The notes under the pieces: generated by a model
What the model was told of the DNA's origin: nothing
Database searches by the model: none
What the model saw: the letters and a program-made list of their open reading frames with translations, nothing else
Shown here: in pieces, positions 7,124 through 16,501 of the stretch
How the letters are laid out: every line of letters begins with the position of its first letter
How positions within the stretch are numbered: position 1 is the first letter of the stretch
Source of the DNA: Clostridium sp. LS
Lineage (GTDB): Bacteria > Bacillota > Clostridia > Clostridiales > Clostridiaceae
Assembly: GCF_002760435.1 (NCBI RefSeq)
Contig: NZ_AUUU01000001.1
Coordinates: forward strand, 1-44,473
Length of the DNA stretch: 44,473 nt
Direction: 5' to 3'
Position numbers and translations under genes: made by a program

Positions 7124-9715
7124 ATGGGACTATTAGATGCCTTATTTGGAACATATAGTGAAAGAGAAGTCAAAAGACTTAAACCAATTATACAAAAAAT
7201 AAATGATTTAGATGAAGAAATGCAAAAGCTTTCAGATGAGGAATTAAAAGCTAAGACTTCTGAGTTCAAGGAAAGATTAGCAAATGGAGAAACTCTAGAT
7301 GATATTTTACCAGAAGCATTTGCTGTTATAAGAGAAGCGTCAACAAGAGTTTTAGGGATGAAACATTATGATGAACAGCTTATGGGAGGAATGGTACTTC
7401 ACCAAGGAAGAATATCGGAAATGAAAACAGGTGAAGGTAAAACTTTAGTTGCAACATTACCAGCATACTTAAATGCTTTAAGTGGAAATGGTGTTCATAT
7501 AGTAACTGTTAATGATTATCTTGCAAAAAGAGATATGGAACAAATGGGTCAATTATATGGTTTCTTAGGATTGACTACAGGAGTTATCGTACATGAGCTA
7601 AATAATGATCAAAGAAGAGAAGCGTATGCTTCAGACATTACTTATGGAACAAATAATGAGTTTGGATTTGACTATTTAAGAGATAACATGGTGGTTTATA
7701 AAGAAGAAAGAGTTCAGAGGCCATTAAATTTTGCCATAGTCGATGAAGTTGACTCGATTTTAATAGACGAAGCTAGAACTCCACTTATAATTTCTGGTCA
7801 AGGAGAAAAATCTACTGAATTCTATAAGGTTGCTGACTATTTTGCGAAGAAATTAGTTGCAGAAAGAGATTTTACAAGAGATGAAAAAGCCAATGCAGTA
7901 ATGCTAACTGATGAAGGCGTTAGAAAAGCAGAAGCAACATTTAAAGTTAGTAACTATGCTGATGCTGAAAATATAGAATTGCAACATTATGTAACTCAAG
8001 CTTTAAAAGCAAACTTTGCCATGAGAAGAGATAAAGATTATATGGTTAAAGATGGCGAAGTAATAATTGTTGATGAATTTACAGGAAGACTTATGGAAGG
8101 TAGAAGATATTCAGATGGTCTTCACCAAGCAATAGAAGCAAAAGAAGGAGTTAAGATCGCAAGAGAATCAAAAACCCTAGCTACTATTACATTCCAAAAT
8201 TACTTCAGAATGTATAAAAAGTTATCTGGTATGACAGGTACCGCATTAACAGAAGAAAATGAATTTAGAGAAATTTATGGATTAGACGTTGTTGTTATTC
8301 CAACACATAAACCAATAGCAAGAAAAGATAATCCAGATTTAGTATTTAGTACAGAGCTTGGAAAAATAAAAGCAGTTGCATCAGAAGTAGAAAAAGCTCA
8401 TGCTAAAGGTCAACCAGTGCTTGTTGGGACAGTAAGTATTGAAAAGTCAGAACTTGTTTCAAGCATGCTCAAGAAAAAAGGAATACCACATCAAGTATTA
8501 AATGCTAAGTTCCATGAACAAGAAGCTGAGATAATAAGCCATGCTGGTGAAAAGGGAATGGTTACTATAGCTACTAATATGGCTGGTAGAGGTACTGATA
8601 TTAAGCTTGGTGAAGGTGTAGTTGAGCTTGGTGGTCTTAAGATTATTGGTACTGAAAGACATGAATCAAGAAGAATAGATAACCAATTAAGAGGACGTTC
8701 GGGAAGACAAGGAGACCCAGGTGAATCAACATTCTTTATTTCATTAGAGGATGATTTAATGAGAATATTTGGATCAGAAAAGATTCAAGGTGTTGTTGAA
8801 AGATTAGGTCTTCAAGAAGAAGAAGCCATTGAAAGTAAAATGGTTTCAAAGGCTATAGAAAACGCTCAAAAGAAAGTTGAAGGTAATAACTTTGATATAA
8901 GAAAAACATTATTAGGTTATGATGATGTAATGAATATACAAAGAGAAGTTATTTATAAACAAAGATCAGAAGTTCTTGAAGGTGAAGATGTAAAAGAAGA
9001 AATATTATCGATGACAAAAGATATTATTGCAGAAGCTGTTAATATTCATATTACAGGTGAAGCAGAAGATTATAGGGAAGAATTCTTACACTTAATGGTG
9101 GCGCTACAAGATATTTGCATAGCACCAGGTACAGTTAATTTACCTAGTCTTGAAAATATGTCTAATGAAGAAATAATTGAAAATCTTTATGAAATTGCAA
9201 GAAAATTCTATGATCAAAAAGAAGAAGAATTTGGTGCAGAAAGACTAAGAGAAATTGAAAGAGTTGTACTTTTAAGAGCGGTTGATACTAAATGGATGAA
9301 TCATATAGATAATATGGACCATTTAAAACAAGGTATTGGACTTCAATCATTTAAGCAAATTGATCCAGTTCAGGCGTATCAAATGGAAGGTAGCGAAATG
9401 TTTAATGAAATGATTAAAGCAATCAAGGAAGAAACAATTAAGCTATTATTCCGTGTTAAGATAGAAGTTGCTCCTGAGAGAGTAAGAGTTGCTCAAGAAA
9501 CTGCAGCTATTCATGCAGATGCATCAAGCGCAGCTGTAGGACCAGGAGGACCAATAGGTCCAGGGAATCCAGGAGAACCTGGAGCTGGACCTTCAGGTGG
9601 ACCAAGTGCAGGACCAGTGGCTCCTGTTAGAAATCTTGAAAAGCATGGAAGAAACGAATTATGTTCATGTGGCAGTGGAAAAAAATATAAAAATTGCTGT
9701 GGAAGAGAAGTTTAA
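7124..9715 (+). CDS. secA: Preprotein translocase ATPase SecA
   Basis: SecA drives unfolded preproteins through SecYEG at the membrane using ATP. The 863 residues are slightly long for a clostridial SecA. Walker A GEGKT is at residues 103-107 and the DEVD box at 207-210. The second nucleotide domain has [14 protein letters not shown] and the arginine-rich [12 protein letters not shown] motif. The C-terminus has the SEC-C zinc site with Cys847, Cys849, Cys858 and Cys859. Just before it, residues about 800-832 form a Gly-Pro-rich, collagen-like linker that is not part of the core fold. GAAAGGA precedes the ATG. A terminator follows at 9749. Confidence 0.98.
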   Translation: MGLLDALFGTYSEREVKRLKPIIQKINDLDEEMQKLSDEELKAKTSEFKERLANGETLDDILPEAFAVIREASTRVLGMKHYDEQLMGGMVLHQGRISEMKTGEGKTLVATLPAYLNALSGNGVHIVTVNDYLAKRDMEQMGQLYGFLGLTTGVIVHELNNDQRREAYASDITYGTNNEFGFDYLRDNMVVYKEERVQRPLNFAIVDEVDSILIDEARTPLIISGQGEKSTEFYKVADYFAKKLVAERDFTRDEKANAVMLTDEGVRKAEATFKVSNYADAENIELQHYVTQALKANFAMRRDKDYMVKDGEVIIVDEFTGRLMEGRRYSDGLHQAIEAKEGVKIARESKTLATITFQNYFRMYKKLSGMTGTALTEENEFREIYGLDVVVIPTHKPIARKDNPDLVFSTELGKIKAVASEVEKAHAKGQPVLVGTVSIEKSELVSSMLKKKGIPHQVLNAKFHEQEAEIISHAGEKGMVTIATNMAGRGTDIKLGEGVVELGGLKIIGTERHESRRIDNQLRGRSGRQGDPGESTFFISLEDDLMRIFGSEKIQGVVERLGLQEEEAIESKMVSKAIENAQKKVEGNNFDIRKTLLGYDDVMNIQREVIYKQRSEVLEGEDVKEEILSMTKDIIAEAVNIHITGEAEDYREEFLHLMVALQDICIAPGTVNLPSLENMSNEEIIENLYEIARKFYDQKEEEFGAERLREIERVVLLRAVDTKWMNHIDNMDHLKQGIGLQSFKQIDPVQAYQMEGSEMFNEMIKAIKEETIKLLFRVKIEVAPERVRVAQETAAIHADASSAAVGPGGPIGPGNPGEPGAGPSGGPSAGPVAPVRNLEKHGRNELCSCGSGKKYKNCCGREV

Positions 9716-9748
9716 TTCAGTTAACAATTGGCAGTTAACAGTTAAGGT

Positions 9749-9772
9749 GAAAAACTCTAAGGAGTTTTTTTA
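9749..9772 (+). terminator. Terminator after secA
   Basis: A short stem (AAAACTC/GGAGTTTT) with a 3-nt loop runs into seven Ts. It lies inside the inverted-repeat-bounded segment. Confidence 0.7.
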
Positions 9773-9906
9773 AAGAATAAATAATGGTATAATAAATTCC
9801 GTAGAGATTTAAAAAATGTTGTTATTAATTAAGTAGCAATTAAAGTTAGATTTCTGCGGAATTTTTATCAACGTGAATTATTTATTGAATAGGATTGCGA
9901 TAAGTA

Positions 9907-9915
9907 TGATATAAT
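9907..9915 (+). promoter_or_regulatory. Possible extended -10 promoter for prfB
   Basis: TGATATAAT fits an extended -10, with TTGAAT 19 bp upstream of the hexamer (9885-9890). The same extended -10 string occurs before recD2. It lies about 165 nt before prfB. Confidence 0.45.
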
Positions 9916-10082
9916 TACAAAATAGTATGTAACGATTTTTATTATTTCATGTAATGAATAAGCATCTTGTTAGAAATTTTAAGAATAATTATAAATTAGA
10001 ATTAAGGAAGTACTAAAAGGATTTCTTTATAAACTGTTAACTGCTACTTGTTAACTGTAAACTGATAGAATGGGGTGATTAG

Positions 10083-11181
10083 ATGATTATCGAGCTTGAA
10101 AAAGAATTAGTAAAGCTTCCTAACATAAAAAAATCTATAGAAGAAATGGGGGCTTCACTTTGACAGAGGAGGTTTAGAAAAAGAACTTCATGAATTAGAA
10201 TGTCAAATGCAAGAGCCAGGTTTTTGGGATGATACCAAAAGAGCAGAGGAAGTTACAAAGAAAAGTAAAGTCATAAAGAGCAAAATTGACAATTATGATA
10301 AACTGAAATTACAAGTTGAGGATGTTGAAGTATTGAAAGAGATCATGGAAGAAGATGATGAAGAGTCTGCGAATGAGATAATTGATACAATAAGGAACAT
10401 AGAAACTCAAATTGAAGATTATAATATGAAAGTACTTCTATCTGGAGAATATGATAAAAATAATGCTATTTTAACATTGCATGTTGGTGTCGGTGGTACT
10501 GATGCTAACGATTGGACAGAAATGCTTTTAAGAATGTACACAAGATGGTGTGAAAAGCAAGGTTATAGTGTTGAAACCTTAGATTTACTTCCTGGAGATG
10601 AGGCTGGAATTAAGAGTGTTACGCTAAAGGTTAATGGAGAGTATGCATATGGATATCTAAAAGCTGAAAAAGGAATTCATAGATTAGTTAGAATTTCGCC
10701 ATTTAATGCTAATGGTAAGAGACAAACATCTTTTGCTTCAATGGAGGTACTTCCAGAGCTTACAAAAGAGCAGGATATAGATATAAAAGCTGACGATTTA
10801 AAAATAGATACGTACAGGTCAGGAGGTGCTGGAGGACAGCACGTTAATAAAACTGATTCAGCAGTTAGAATTACTCATCTGCCTACCGGGATAGTTGTAC
10901 AATGTCAAAACGAAAGAAGTCAATTTGCTAATAAGGATACAGCTATGGAAATGCTTAAATCTAAATTAGTTGAGTTAAAAGAAAGAGCGCATAAGGAAAA
11001 GATTGAGGATTTAACTGGAGAATTAAAAGATATGGGCTGGGGAAGTCAAATAAGATCATATGTATTCCATCCATACAGTATGGTTAAAGATCATAGAACT
11101 AATGTGGAGACATCAAATGTCACAGCAGTAATGGATGGTGAAATAGATATGTTTATTAATGCATATTTAAAATATCAATAA
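10083..11181 (+). CDS. prfB: Peptide chain release factor 2, with programmed +1 frameshift
   Basis: RF2 ends translation at UGA and UAA. The first 26 codons begin at the ATG (10083) behind GGGGTGA and run to CTT (10158-10160), followed by in-frame TGA at 10161-10163. A GGGGG stretch at 10148-10152 provides the internal Shine-Dalgarno-like element before CTT-TGA-C. Reading resumes +1 at 10162 and continues to 11181, giving about 365 residues, the usual RF2 length. When RF2 is scarce, slow termination favours the shift, so synthesis is self-regulated. The downstream frame has the SPF anticodon-like tripeptide (RISPFNANGK) and the GGQ motif (GGAGGQHVNKTDSAVRITH) that triggers peptide release. 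Confidence 0.97.
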
Positions 11182-11194
11182 AGAATCAAATAAT

Positions 11195-11238
11195 AAATTT
11201 AAGAGTTAAGCGGATAAACTTAGCTCTTAAATTTTTTT
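11195..11238. terminator. Terminator between convergent prfB and membrane-protein gene
   Basis: AAATTTAAGAGTTA (11195-11208) pairs with TAGCTCTTAAATTT (11221-11234), followed by Ts. A-rich bases on the other side mean it could also serve the minus-strand gene. Confidence 0.85.
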
Positions 11239-11253
11239 ACTTTTTTCATAAAT

Positions 11254-11586
11254 TTATACTGCTTTATAAAAGATATCAATTAATGAATATATTGTTATTA
11301 GAATTACGCAAACATATAAGAATATATTTAGTCCAGGTTTTAGTATTGACATAACGCCGCCAGCCACTAGTGCTGCCATAATAACTACACTGACAAATTT
11401 AAAAAAACCGGACTTGTTTGTCAAAAGCGTCGTGACAGATGAAAACATAATCAAAATTAAAGTTATAAAGTAAAATATATTTTTAAGGTTACTAGAATAG
11501 CTCATTATTTGAAATTCATTCAAAGCAATAACTGAAAGTAAAAATAACAGTGAAAAAGAGCATATTTTACTAACATTTTTAATCAT
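11254..11586 (-). CDS. Small four-helix membrane protein, unknown function
   Basis: I do not recognise this 110-residue protein. It is very hydrophobic, with about four predicted membrane segments near residues 7-23, 34-52, 62-80 and 84-104 joined by short loops, and one GG near residue 76. It has no cysteine cluster or catalytic motif. The start is well supported: AGGTGGTGG lies 5-13 nt before the ATG and a promoter sits 35-65 nt upstream. It converges on prfB, and its promoter region is divergent from the two-component genes. That suggests, without showing, a link to the response regulator. Confidence 0.75.
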   Translation of the reverse strand: MIKNVSKICSFSLLFLLSVIALNEFQIMSYSSNLKNIFYFITLILIMFSSVTTLLTNKSGFFKFVSVVIMAALVAGGVMSILKPGLNIFLYVCVILITIYSLIDIFYKAV

Positions 11587-11620
11587 AACTCCACCACCTC
11601 TGGTAAATATTTACATAATA

Positions 11621-11649
11621 ATTATACAGTTAGTTTTTTATTAGGGCAA
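11621..11649 (-). promoter_or_regulatory. Promoter for the small membrane protein gene
   Basis: On the minus strand, TTGCCC (11649-11644), a 17-bp spacer and TATAAT (11626-11621). Confidence 0.7.
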
Positions 11650-11752
11650 TACATTTGTTGTATACCCATTGATAAAATTGAATGAAAATAATTCCTAAAA
11701 AAGTATAAATATATGATAAAATATACTCATAATTAAAAGAGGAGTTGAGTTT

Positions 11753-12448
11753 ATGAATATTCTGATAGTTGAAGATGAGAAAGATATTAGGAATCTTATA
11801 TCCCTGCATATGAGAAAAGAAAATTATGAAGTTTATGAAGCGTCTGATGGAAGAGAAGCTTTAACTATATTTGAAAATGAAAAGATAGATTTAATCTTAT
11901 TAGATATAATGATGCCTAATGTTGATGGTATTTCGGTTATACAAAAGGTACGAGCTGTTTCTACTATTCCTATAATTTGCATTACTGCAATGGGAAATGA
12001 CTCAGACAAAGTTTTAGCCTTAGGACTTGGTGCTGACGATTATTTAGTAAAACCTATAAGTCCAATTGAATTATCGGCTAGAGTAGCTTCTAATCTCAGA
12101 AGATGTTATAAGTATGCTGAACATAAAGATATAATATATTCAACAGGTGATTTAAAGTTATTTACTGAAACTTTTGAAGTTTATAAAGGAAATAAAAAGA
12201 TAGATTTAAATCCGAAGGAATTTAAGATTTTGAAGTTGTTAGTTTCTAACCTAGGTAAGGTGTTTACTAAGAAACAAATTTACGAAGAAGTATGGGAAGA
12301 TGCTTATTTCGGTGATTCCAACAATATAATGGTTCATTTAAGCCATATTAGAGAAAAAATAGAGGACGACCCTAAGAACCCTATATACATAAAAACCATA
12401 AGGGGAATAGGCTATAAGATCGAAAGGGTTACTATAAATGAACGGTAA
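11753..12448 (+). CDS. OmpR/PhoB-family response regulator
   Basis: This DNA-binding response regulator has 231 residues. The receiver domain (about 1-120) has the acidic pair Glu7/Asp8, phospho-acceptor Asp51 in LLDIMMP, and the conserved Lys in DYLVKPI near residue 100. The C-terminal winged helix (about 130-228) has the family pattern LNPKEFKILKLL, GKVFTKKQIYEEVW and VHLSHIREKIEDDP. GAGGAG precedes the ATG. Its last 11 nt overlap the kinase gene, as is typical of translationally coupled pairs. The target genes are unknown; the divergent membrane gene and the CPBP/S2P genes downstream are the nearest candidates. Confidence 0.95.
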   Translation: MNILIVEDEKDIRNLISLHMRKENYEVYEASDGREALTIFENEKIDLILLDIMMPNVDGISVIQKVRAVSTIPIICITAMGNDSDKVLALGLGADDYLVKPISPIELSARVASNLRRCYKYAEHKDIIYSTGDLKLFTETFEVYKGNKKIDLNPKEFKILKLLVSNLGKVFTKKQIYEEVWEDAYFGDSNNIMVHLSHIREKIEDDPKNPIYIKTIRGIGYKIERVTINER

Positions 12449-13937
12449 AAAAATTAAACGAAGTGTTACAACTGAATTATTTTTTACATATTTTCTAGGA
12501 TATATTGCAATTAATGTAATACTATTAATAACTGTTATAGGATCTATTGTTGCATATGAGGTTGTATGTAGTCCGCGCACATATAATTCGTATTTTGCAG
12601 AATTAGAAAACAAATTAACTAAAGACTATAGAAGCATAACAGATGAAGATTTGTCAGATATAAATGGTTTTATCATAAAAATAAATAGCAAGAATAACAT
12701 TACCTATTTAAGAGGTAATGTTATAGAGGAATTCCGAACTTTAAATTTACAAAGTTACATGTATTTATTTGGAGTAACAAAAGACAATAAAAGCTCATTA
12801 AACGATGATCTTAGAACAATGTTTGCATTATCAGATTTTAATAATTCTATTATTGAGACCAAAGATAATACAAAATATTCATTATATACTAAGTATTTAA
12901 AAGAAGAAGATTCATTAGTTGTGGTAGGATTTCCTTACTCTGAAGTAACAAAACCAAATATAATTACTAAGCTAGTTCCACATAATATAATTGTAAAGAT
13001 AATGAGTTTTCTTAATATAATGTTAATACTTTCTATTGTATACATTCTAGCGAAGGCAACTTCTAGTGCATTTATAAATCCAATAAAAACATTATTGAAT
13101 GGAGTTATAGAAATATCCCAGGGTAACTATGATGTACGTCTTGATATTGACAAGAAAAATGAATTCCTTGAATTAGCTAATGGGTTTAATAGGATGGCAG
13201 AGACTATTCAAAATGAAAAACGACTAAAAGAGAACTTAGAAAAAGCTAGAGAAAGCTTAATTTTAGATATTTCACATGATTTAAAGAATCCCCTTGCATC
13301 TATTTTGGGATATAGTGAGACCTTAATTAATAATAGAGATTTAGATGAAGAAGAAAAATTAGAGTATCTAAATATTATAAATAAAAATTCCCAAAGGGCT
13401 AATAAATTAATAACAGATTTATTTGAATTTTCACTGTACGATAACTCTGATTATAAAATGGTTACAGTAAAAACAGATATGTCTGAATTTATAAGGCAGA
13501 TTATTGCTAATTACATTCCTGAATTTGAGCATAAGAAGTTTGAATATGATTTTGATATAGCTGAGGAGCCTTATTACGTAATGATAAATGAAGAAAAATT
13601 ATCTAGGGCTATAAATAATATTTTAGATAATAAAGTAAAATACAATACTGCAGGTAATAAAATTAGTATAAAGACTAAAGTTAAAAATAATTGCTTCTGC
13701 ATCATTTTATCAGACAATGGTGAAAGCATTCCCGAAAAGTATAGGGAAACTATATTTAACCCATTTGTTAGAGTAGATAAATCAAGAAATTCTAAAACCG
13801 GAGGTACTGGACTTGGATTATCTATAACAAAGAAAATATTAAATAAGCATAATGGTAGTATAAGTATCATTAACAGCGAAGAGGGGACATGCTTTGAAAT
13901 AACTTTGCCTCTTGTTACATTTAAAGCTAAGATGTAA
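12438..13937 (+). CDS. Membrane sensor histidine kinase
   Basis: The 499-residue kinase partners the overlapping response regulator. Membrane segments lie at about residues 14-41 and 183-206, enclosing an external sensor region of about 140 residues with no recognised fold. A HAMP linker follows (about 206-258). The dimerisation helix carries His280 in ISHDLKNPLASILGY. The ATPase domain has the N box INNILDNKVKYN, G1 DNGESIPEKY, the F box PFVRVD and G2 GGTGLGLSI. All catalytic boxes look intact. It belongs to the HisKA/HATPase_c class common in Firmicutes. The signal sensed cannot be told from the sequence. Confidence 0.94.
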   Translation: MNGKKIKRSVTTELFFTYFLGYIAINVILLITVIGSIVAYEVVCSPRTYNSYFAELENKLTKDYRSITDEDLSDINGFIIKINSKNNITYLRGNVIEEFRTLNLQSYMYLFGVTKDNKSSLNDDLRTMFALSDFNNSIIETKDNTKYSLYTKYLKEEDSLVVVGFPYSEVTKPNIITKLVPHNIIVKIMSFLNIMLILSIVYILAKATSSAFINPIKTLLNGVIEISQGNYDVRLDIDKKNEFLELANGFNRMAETIQNEKRLKENLEKARESLILDISHDLKNPLASILGYSETLINNRDLDEEEKLEYLNIINKNSQRANKLITDLFEFSLYDNSDYKMVTVKTDMSEFIRQIIANYIPEFEHKKFEYDFDIAEEPYYVMINEEKLSRAINNILDNKVKYNTAGNKISIKTKVKNNCFCIILSDNGESIPEKYRETIFNPFVRVDKSRNSKTGGTGLGLSITKKILNKHNGSISIINSEEGTCFEITLPLVTFKAKM

Positions 13938-14135
13938 GATATAAAAGTTAGTCAGTAACAGGAATTTATTATATACAATATTTAAGGTTATTTTAATATT
14001 ATTATAAGAAGTATTTAACTAGGTATATTTATACTAGATATAATAAGTGATTCATAAATAAATCGGGATTAGATATACCTTGTTAACATAAAAGGAATTT
14101 ACTAAAGAAAAGAATTAAGAAAGGAGTTGAATTTT

Positions 14136-15011
14136 TTGAAATCTGACAACGATTTAGATGAAGTTAAAATTAGGCATGTTATTATAATATACTTGATTAA
14201 CTGTGTAGTTCTAATCATAACAGCAATTGCAATAATATTTAATTCGGGCGGAGAAATTAGCGGTAGCAATATGAATAACTTAAGTTTATTGTCAGGAATT
14301 TTACTGTTGGCTATGTTGTCCTATAAGCTTAAATTATCTAGAGAAAAGATAGGCTTTTTATATAAGGATTTTAAAAATAAAATCAACATTAAGGAAAGTA
14401 TATGGATTGTCGCATTCTTTGTGTGTCTTAATCTAGGAGCAATCAGGCTTTTAACTTATATAATATACTTAATTAGTCCAACTTTTGCAAGCGATTTTGT
14501 AAATAATTTTTCACTAACTATTAATTCAGTAACTGATTACCTAATATGCTTTATAATTTCAGTTATATTATCACCCATAGTTAATGAAATTATATTCAGA
14601 TTTGTGTTGTTTAAAAGACTCTCAAAGAAGTTTAATGTTTATGTTGGTATAATTGTATCTTCTATAATTTTTGCAGCTTTTGATTTTAGCCCGGAAATTA
14701 TAGGGGCTTTAGCTTTAGGAATAATTAATTGCATTTTATATATAAAATATGAGAATATACTTATGCCTATGCTTATATATTTTATGAGCAATCTATTTGT
14801 AATGCTGCTTTATATTCCAACTACTGGATTTAAAACTGATAAAGTTACTTTAACTTTAAATAGTGTTTCAACTGATGCAATACTAGGAACAGTATTGTTT
14901 ACTATAGGAATTATATCTTTTATCATATTTGTAATTAAAGGTAAAGTTTATTTAAAGTCAGGTTTTTGGGAGAACAAATGTATAGATGGTACAAACAAAC
15001 TTTATAAATGA
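14136..15011 (+). CDS. CPBP-family (CAAX protease-like) membrane protein lacking catalytic histidines
   Basis: The 291-residue polytopic protein has about seven or eight membrane segments. The segment PIVNEIIFRFVLFKRL corresponds to motif 1 of CPBP/Abi intramembrane proteases (EExxxR), but the first Glu is Asn; Glu151 and Arg155 remain. Motif 2 normally reads FxxxH; here the segment is FAAFDF with Asp183 where His is expected. The third motif (HxxxN) reads YFMSN, also without His. It is therefore likely not a protease. I chose TTG at 14136 because AAGGAG at 14121-14126 is 9 nt away; the in-frame TTG at 14127 abuts that site. It lies 20 nt before an S2P-like gene, probably in one operon. Confidence 0.75.
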   Translation: MKSDNDLDEVKIRHVIIIYLINCVVLIITAIAIIFNSGGEISGSNMNNLSLLSGILLLAMLSYKLKLSREKIGFLYKDFKNKINIKESIWIVAFFVCLNLGAIRLLTYIIYLISPTFASDFVNNFSLTINSVTDYLICFIISVILSPIVNEIIFRFVLFKRLSKKFNVYVGIIVSSIIFAAFDFSPEIIGALALGIINCILYIKYENILMPMLIYFMSNLFVMLLYIPTTGFKTDKVTLTLNSVSTDAILGTVLFTIGIISFIIFVIKGKVYLKSGFWENKCIDGTNKLYK

Positions 15012-15030
15012 TTATTGAAAAGGGGAAGTT

Positions 15031-15921
15031 ATGGATAATAATGAAAATGAAATAGAGAATTTGAATTTAAGTGAGGAAAAAGAAATTCCTATTGTAAATC
15101 AAGAAAATGAGAAGGAAGATTTTATAACAAAGTTAAGAAAGAAAAAAGGGATATGGGGAATTTTGGGCGCTTTGCTTTTAGTTCTTGTAAAATTTAAGGC
15201 TGTTATCCTTTTCGTTTTGATGAAATTCAAATTTTTATTAATACTTTTAAAGTTAGGCAAATTTGCTTCAACTCTTATATCCATGCTGTTAATGATTATA
15301 GTATATGCGAAGATGTATGGATGGGCATTCGGACTTGGTTTTGTGCTATTACTGTTTGTGCATGAAATGGGACATTATTTAAGCGCAAAAATTATTAAGT
15401 TAGATGTAACACTTCCAATCTTTATTCCGTTTGTAGGAGCTGCAATTAGGATGAAAGAAGAACCAAAGGATGCGGCAACAGAAGCAAAATTAGCTATAGG
15501 AGGTCCATTACTTGGAAGTTTAGGGGCATTAATTTGTCTAGTATTATATTTTGTATTAGAAGAAGATTTTTTGATGGCTCTTGCATATTCAGGTTTTATA
15601 TTAAATTTATTTAACCTTATACCACTTCATCCTCTTGATGGAGGGAGAACAGTTTCAGCAATATCTCCTAAACTATGGCTTATAGGAATACCAATAGGTA
15701 TAATTGCACTTATAAAATTTTTTAATCCAATTATATTAATATTGCTTGTATTAGGTATTATCCAAGTTGTCACTGCATATAAAAATCCTGATAAATCGTA
15801 TTATGAGGTTAAACCGCTAACGAGATTAGCATTTGCAGGAATTTATTTTGGATTAATGCTATTACTTGGTATTGGAATAACATATATTCATGGAATTCAT
15901 TCTTCTATGCTTATTCAATAA
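15031..15921 (+). CDS. Site-2-protease-like (M50) membrane metalloprotease
   Basis: M50 proteases cut substrates inside the membrane using zinc. This 296-residue protein has a charged N-terminal 45 residues, then about six hydrophobic segments. The zinc motif HEMGH has His111, Glu112 and His115, and the third ligand motif HPLDGG lies at 200-205 with Asp203, so the site is complete. There is no PDZ domain, unlike RseP/RasP. It fits the short YwhC/YdcA-like or SpoIVFB-related site-2 proteases. AAGGGGAAG precedes the ATG. Only 18 nt separate the next small gene from its stop. The substrate is unknown. Confidence 0.9.
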   Translation: MDNNENEIENLNLSEEKEIPIVNQENEKEDFITKLRKKKGIWGILGALLLVLVKFKAVILFVLMKFKFLLILLKLGKFASTLISMLLMIIVYAKMYGWAFGLGFVLLLFVHEMGHYLSAKIIKLDVTLPIFIPFVGAAIRMKEEPKDAATEAKLAIGGPLLGSLGALICLVLYFVLEEDFLMALAYSGFILNLFNLIPLHPLDGGRTVSAISPKLWLIGIPIGIIALIKFFNPIILILLVLGIIQVVTAYKNPDKSYYEVKPLTRLAFAGIYFGLMLLLGIGITYIHGIHSSMLIQ

Positions 15922-15939
15922 ATGACGGAGGCAATAAAT

Positions 15940-16269
15940 ATGTACTTTAGTGTTCCAGGTGCAAAAGATGTACTTATTAAAAACTTGACAGGTGAAGAAT
16001 TGAAAGACATTTATTTAACTTATGAGGGATTAGATACACATCCTTTAAGAATATCGAGTATAGGTAGTAACAGTCAGGTATCTAAAATTTTGCTTCTAAA
16101 TCATCTATATAGGACAACAGAACTTAGATTATTTTATTATAAGAATAATGAGAAATGTGAAATTGTAGTGTATAATGATTTGAGTAGAAATGATTTAAGA
16201 AAATTAATATTAGAAATAAGTAAAGAGAATGGTAAACTAAAGGTTAAGAGTAGTATAGAGGAAAAATAA
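15940..16269 (+). CDS. Small protein, unknown function
   Basis: I do not recognise this 109-residue soluble protein. It looks like a beta-rich domain: strands near residues 2-8, 20-27, 35-44, 58-66 and 71-78, then an alpha-helical tail from about residue 85 (SRNDLRKLILEISKE). It has no signal peptide, membrane span or catalytic motif. ATG 15940 is preferred over the in-frame ATG at 15922 because GGAGG (15927-15931) is 8 nt upstream of it. It lies 18 nt after the S2P-like gene, so the two are probably co-transcribed. Confidence 0.75.
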   Translation: MYFSVPGAKDVLIKNLTGEELKDIYLTYEGLDTHPLRISSIGSNSQVSKILLLNHLYRTTELRLFYYKNNEKCEIVVYNDLSRNDLRKLILEISKENGKLKVKSSIEEK

Positions 16270-16322
16270 ATATAGTTTTGGGTTGAAATTTAATGAAGCT
16301 ATAAAATAAATAGTATTACGAG

Positions 16323-16359
16323 ATTATTGCCATTACTAAAAAATAGTAATGGCAATAAT
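16323..16359. terminator. Perfect 16-bp hairpin after the small gene
   Basis: ATTATTGCCATTACTA (16323-16338) is perfectly complementary to 16344-16359 around an A-rich loop. The T tract is weak, so it may terminate poorly or protect the 3' end. Confidence 0.6.
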
Positions 16360-16501
16360 AATTTATGTGGTAAAATATTATTGTTATGTTAATTACAATC
16401 TATAGCATAACAATTAAAAGCATATGCACCAACACAGGATATGATAAATTATCTATAAACTTATTGTGTTTTATATGCTTAATACAAATCAGGAGGAAAT
16501 T

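Larger units (their letters stand above)
9718..10057. repeat. 340-bp segment with 26-bp terminal inverted repeats
   Basis: CAGTTAACAA-TTG-GCAGTTAACAGTT (9718-9743) is matched inverted at 10032-10057, where the only difference is the three central bases (23 of 26 identical). The arms enclose most of the secA-prfB gap. An inner inverted repeat around ATTCCGYAGA (9794-9811 with 9847-9864), the secA terminator and a possible extended -10 promoter lie inside. It has the look of a MITE-like element or a repeat-rich intergenic region. No transposase or clear target duplication is visible. Confidence 0.6.
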
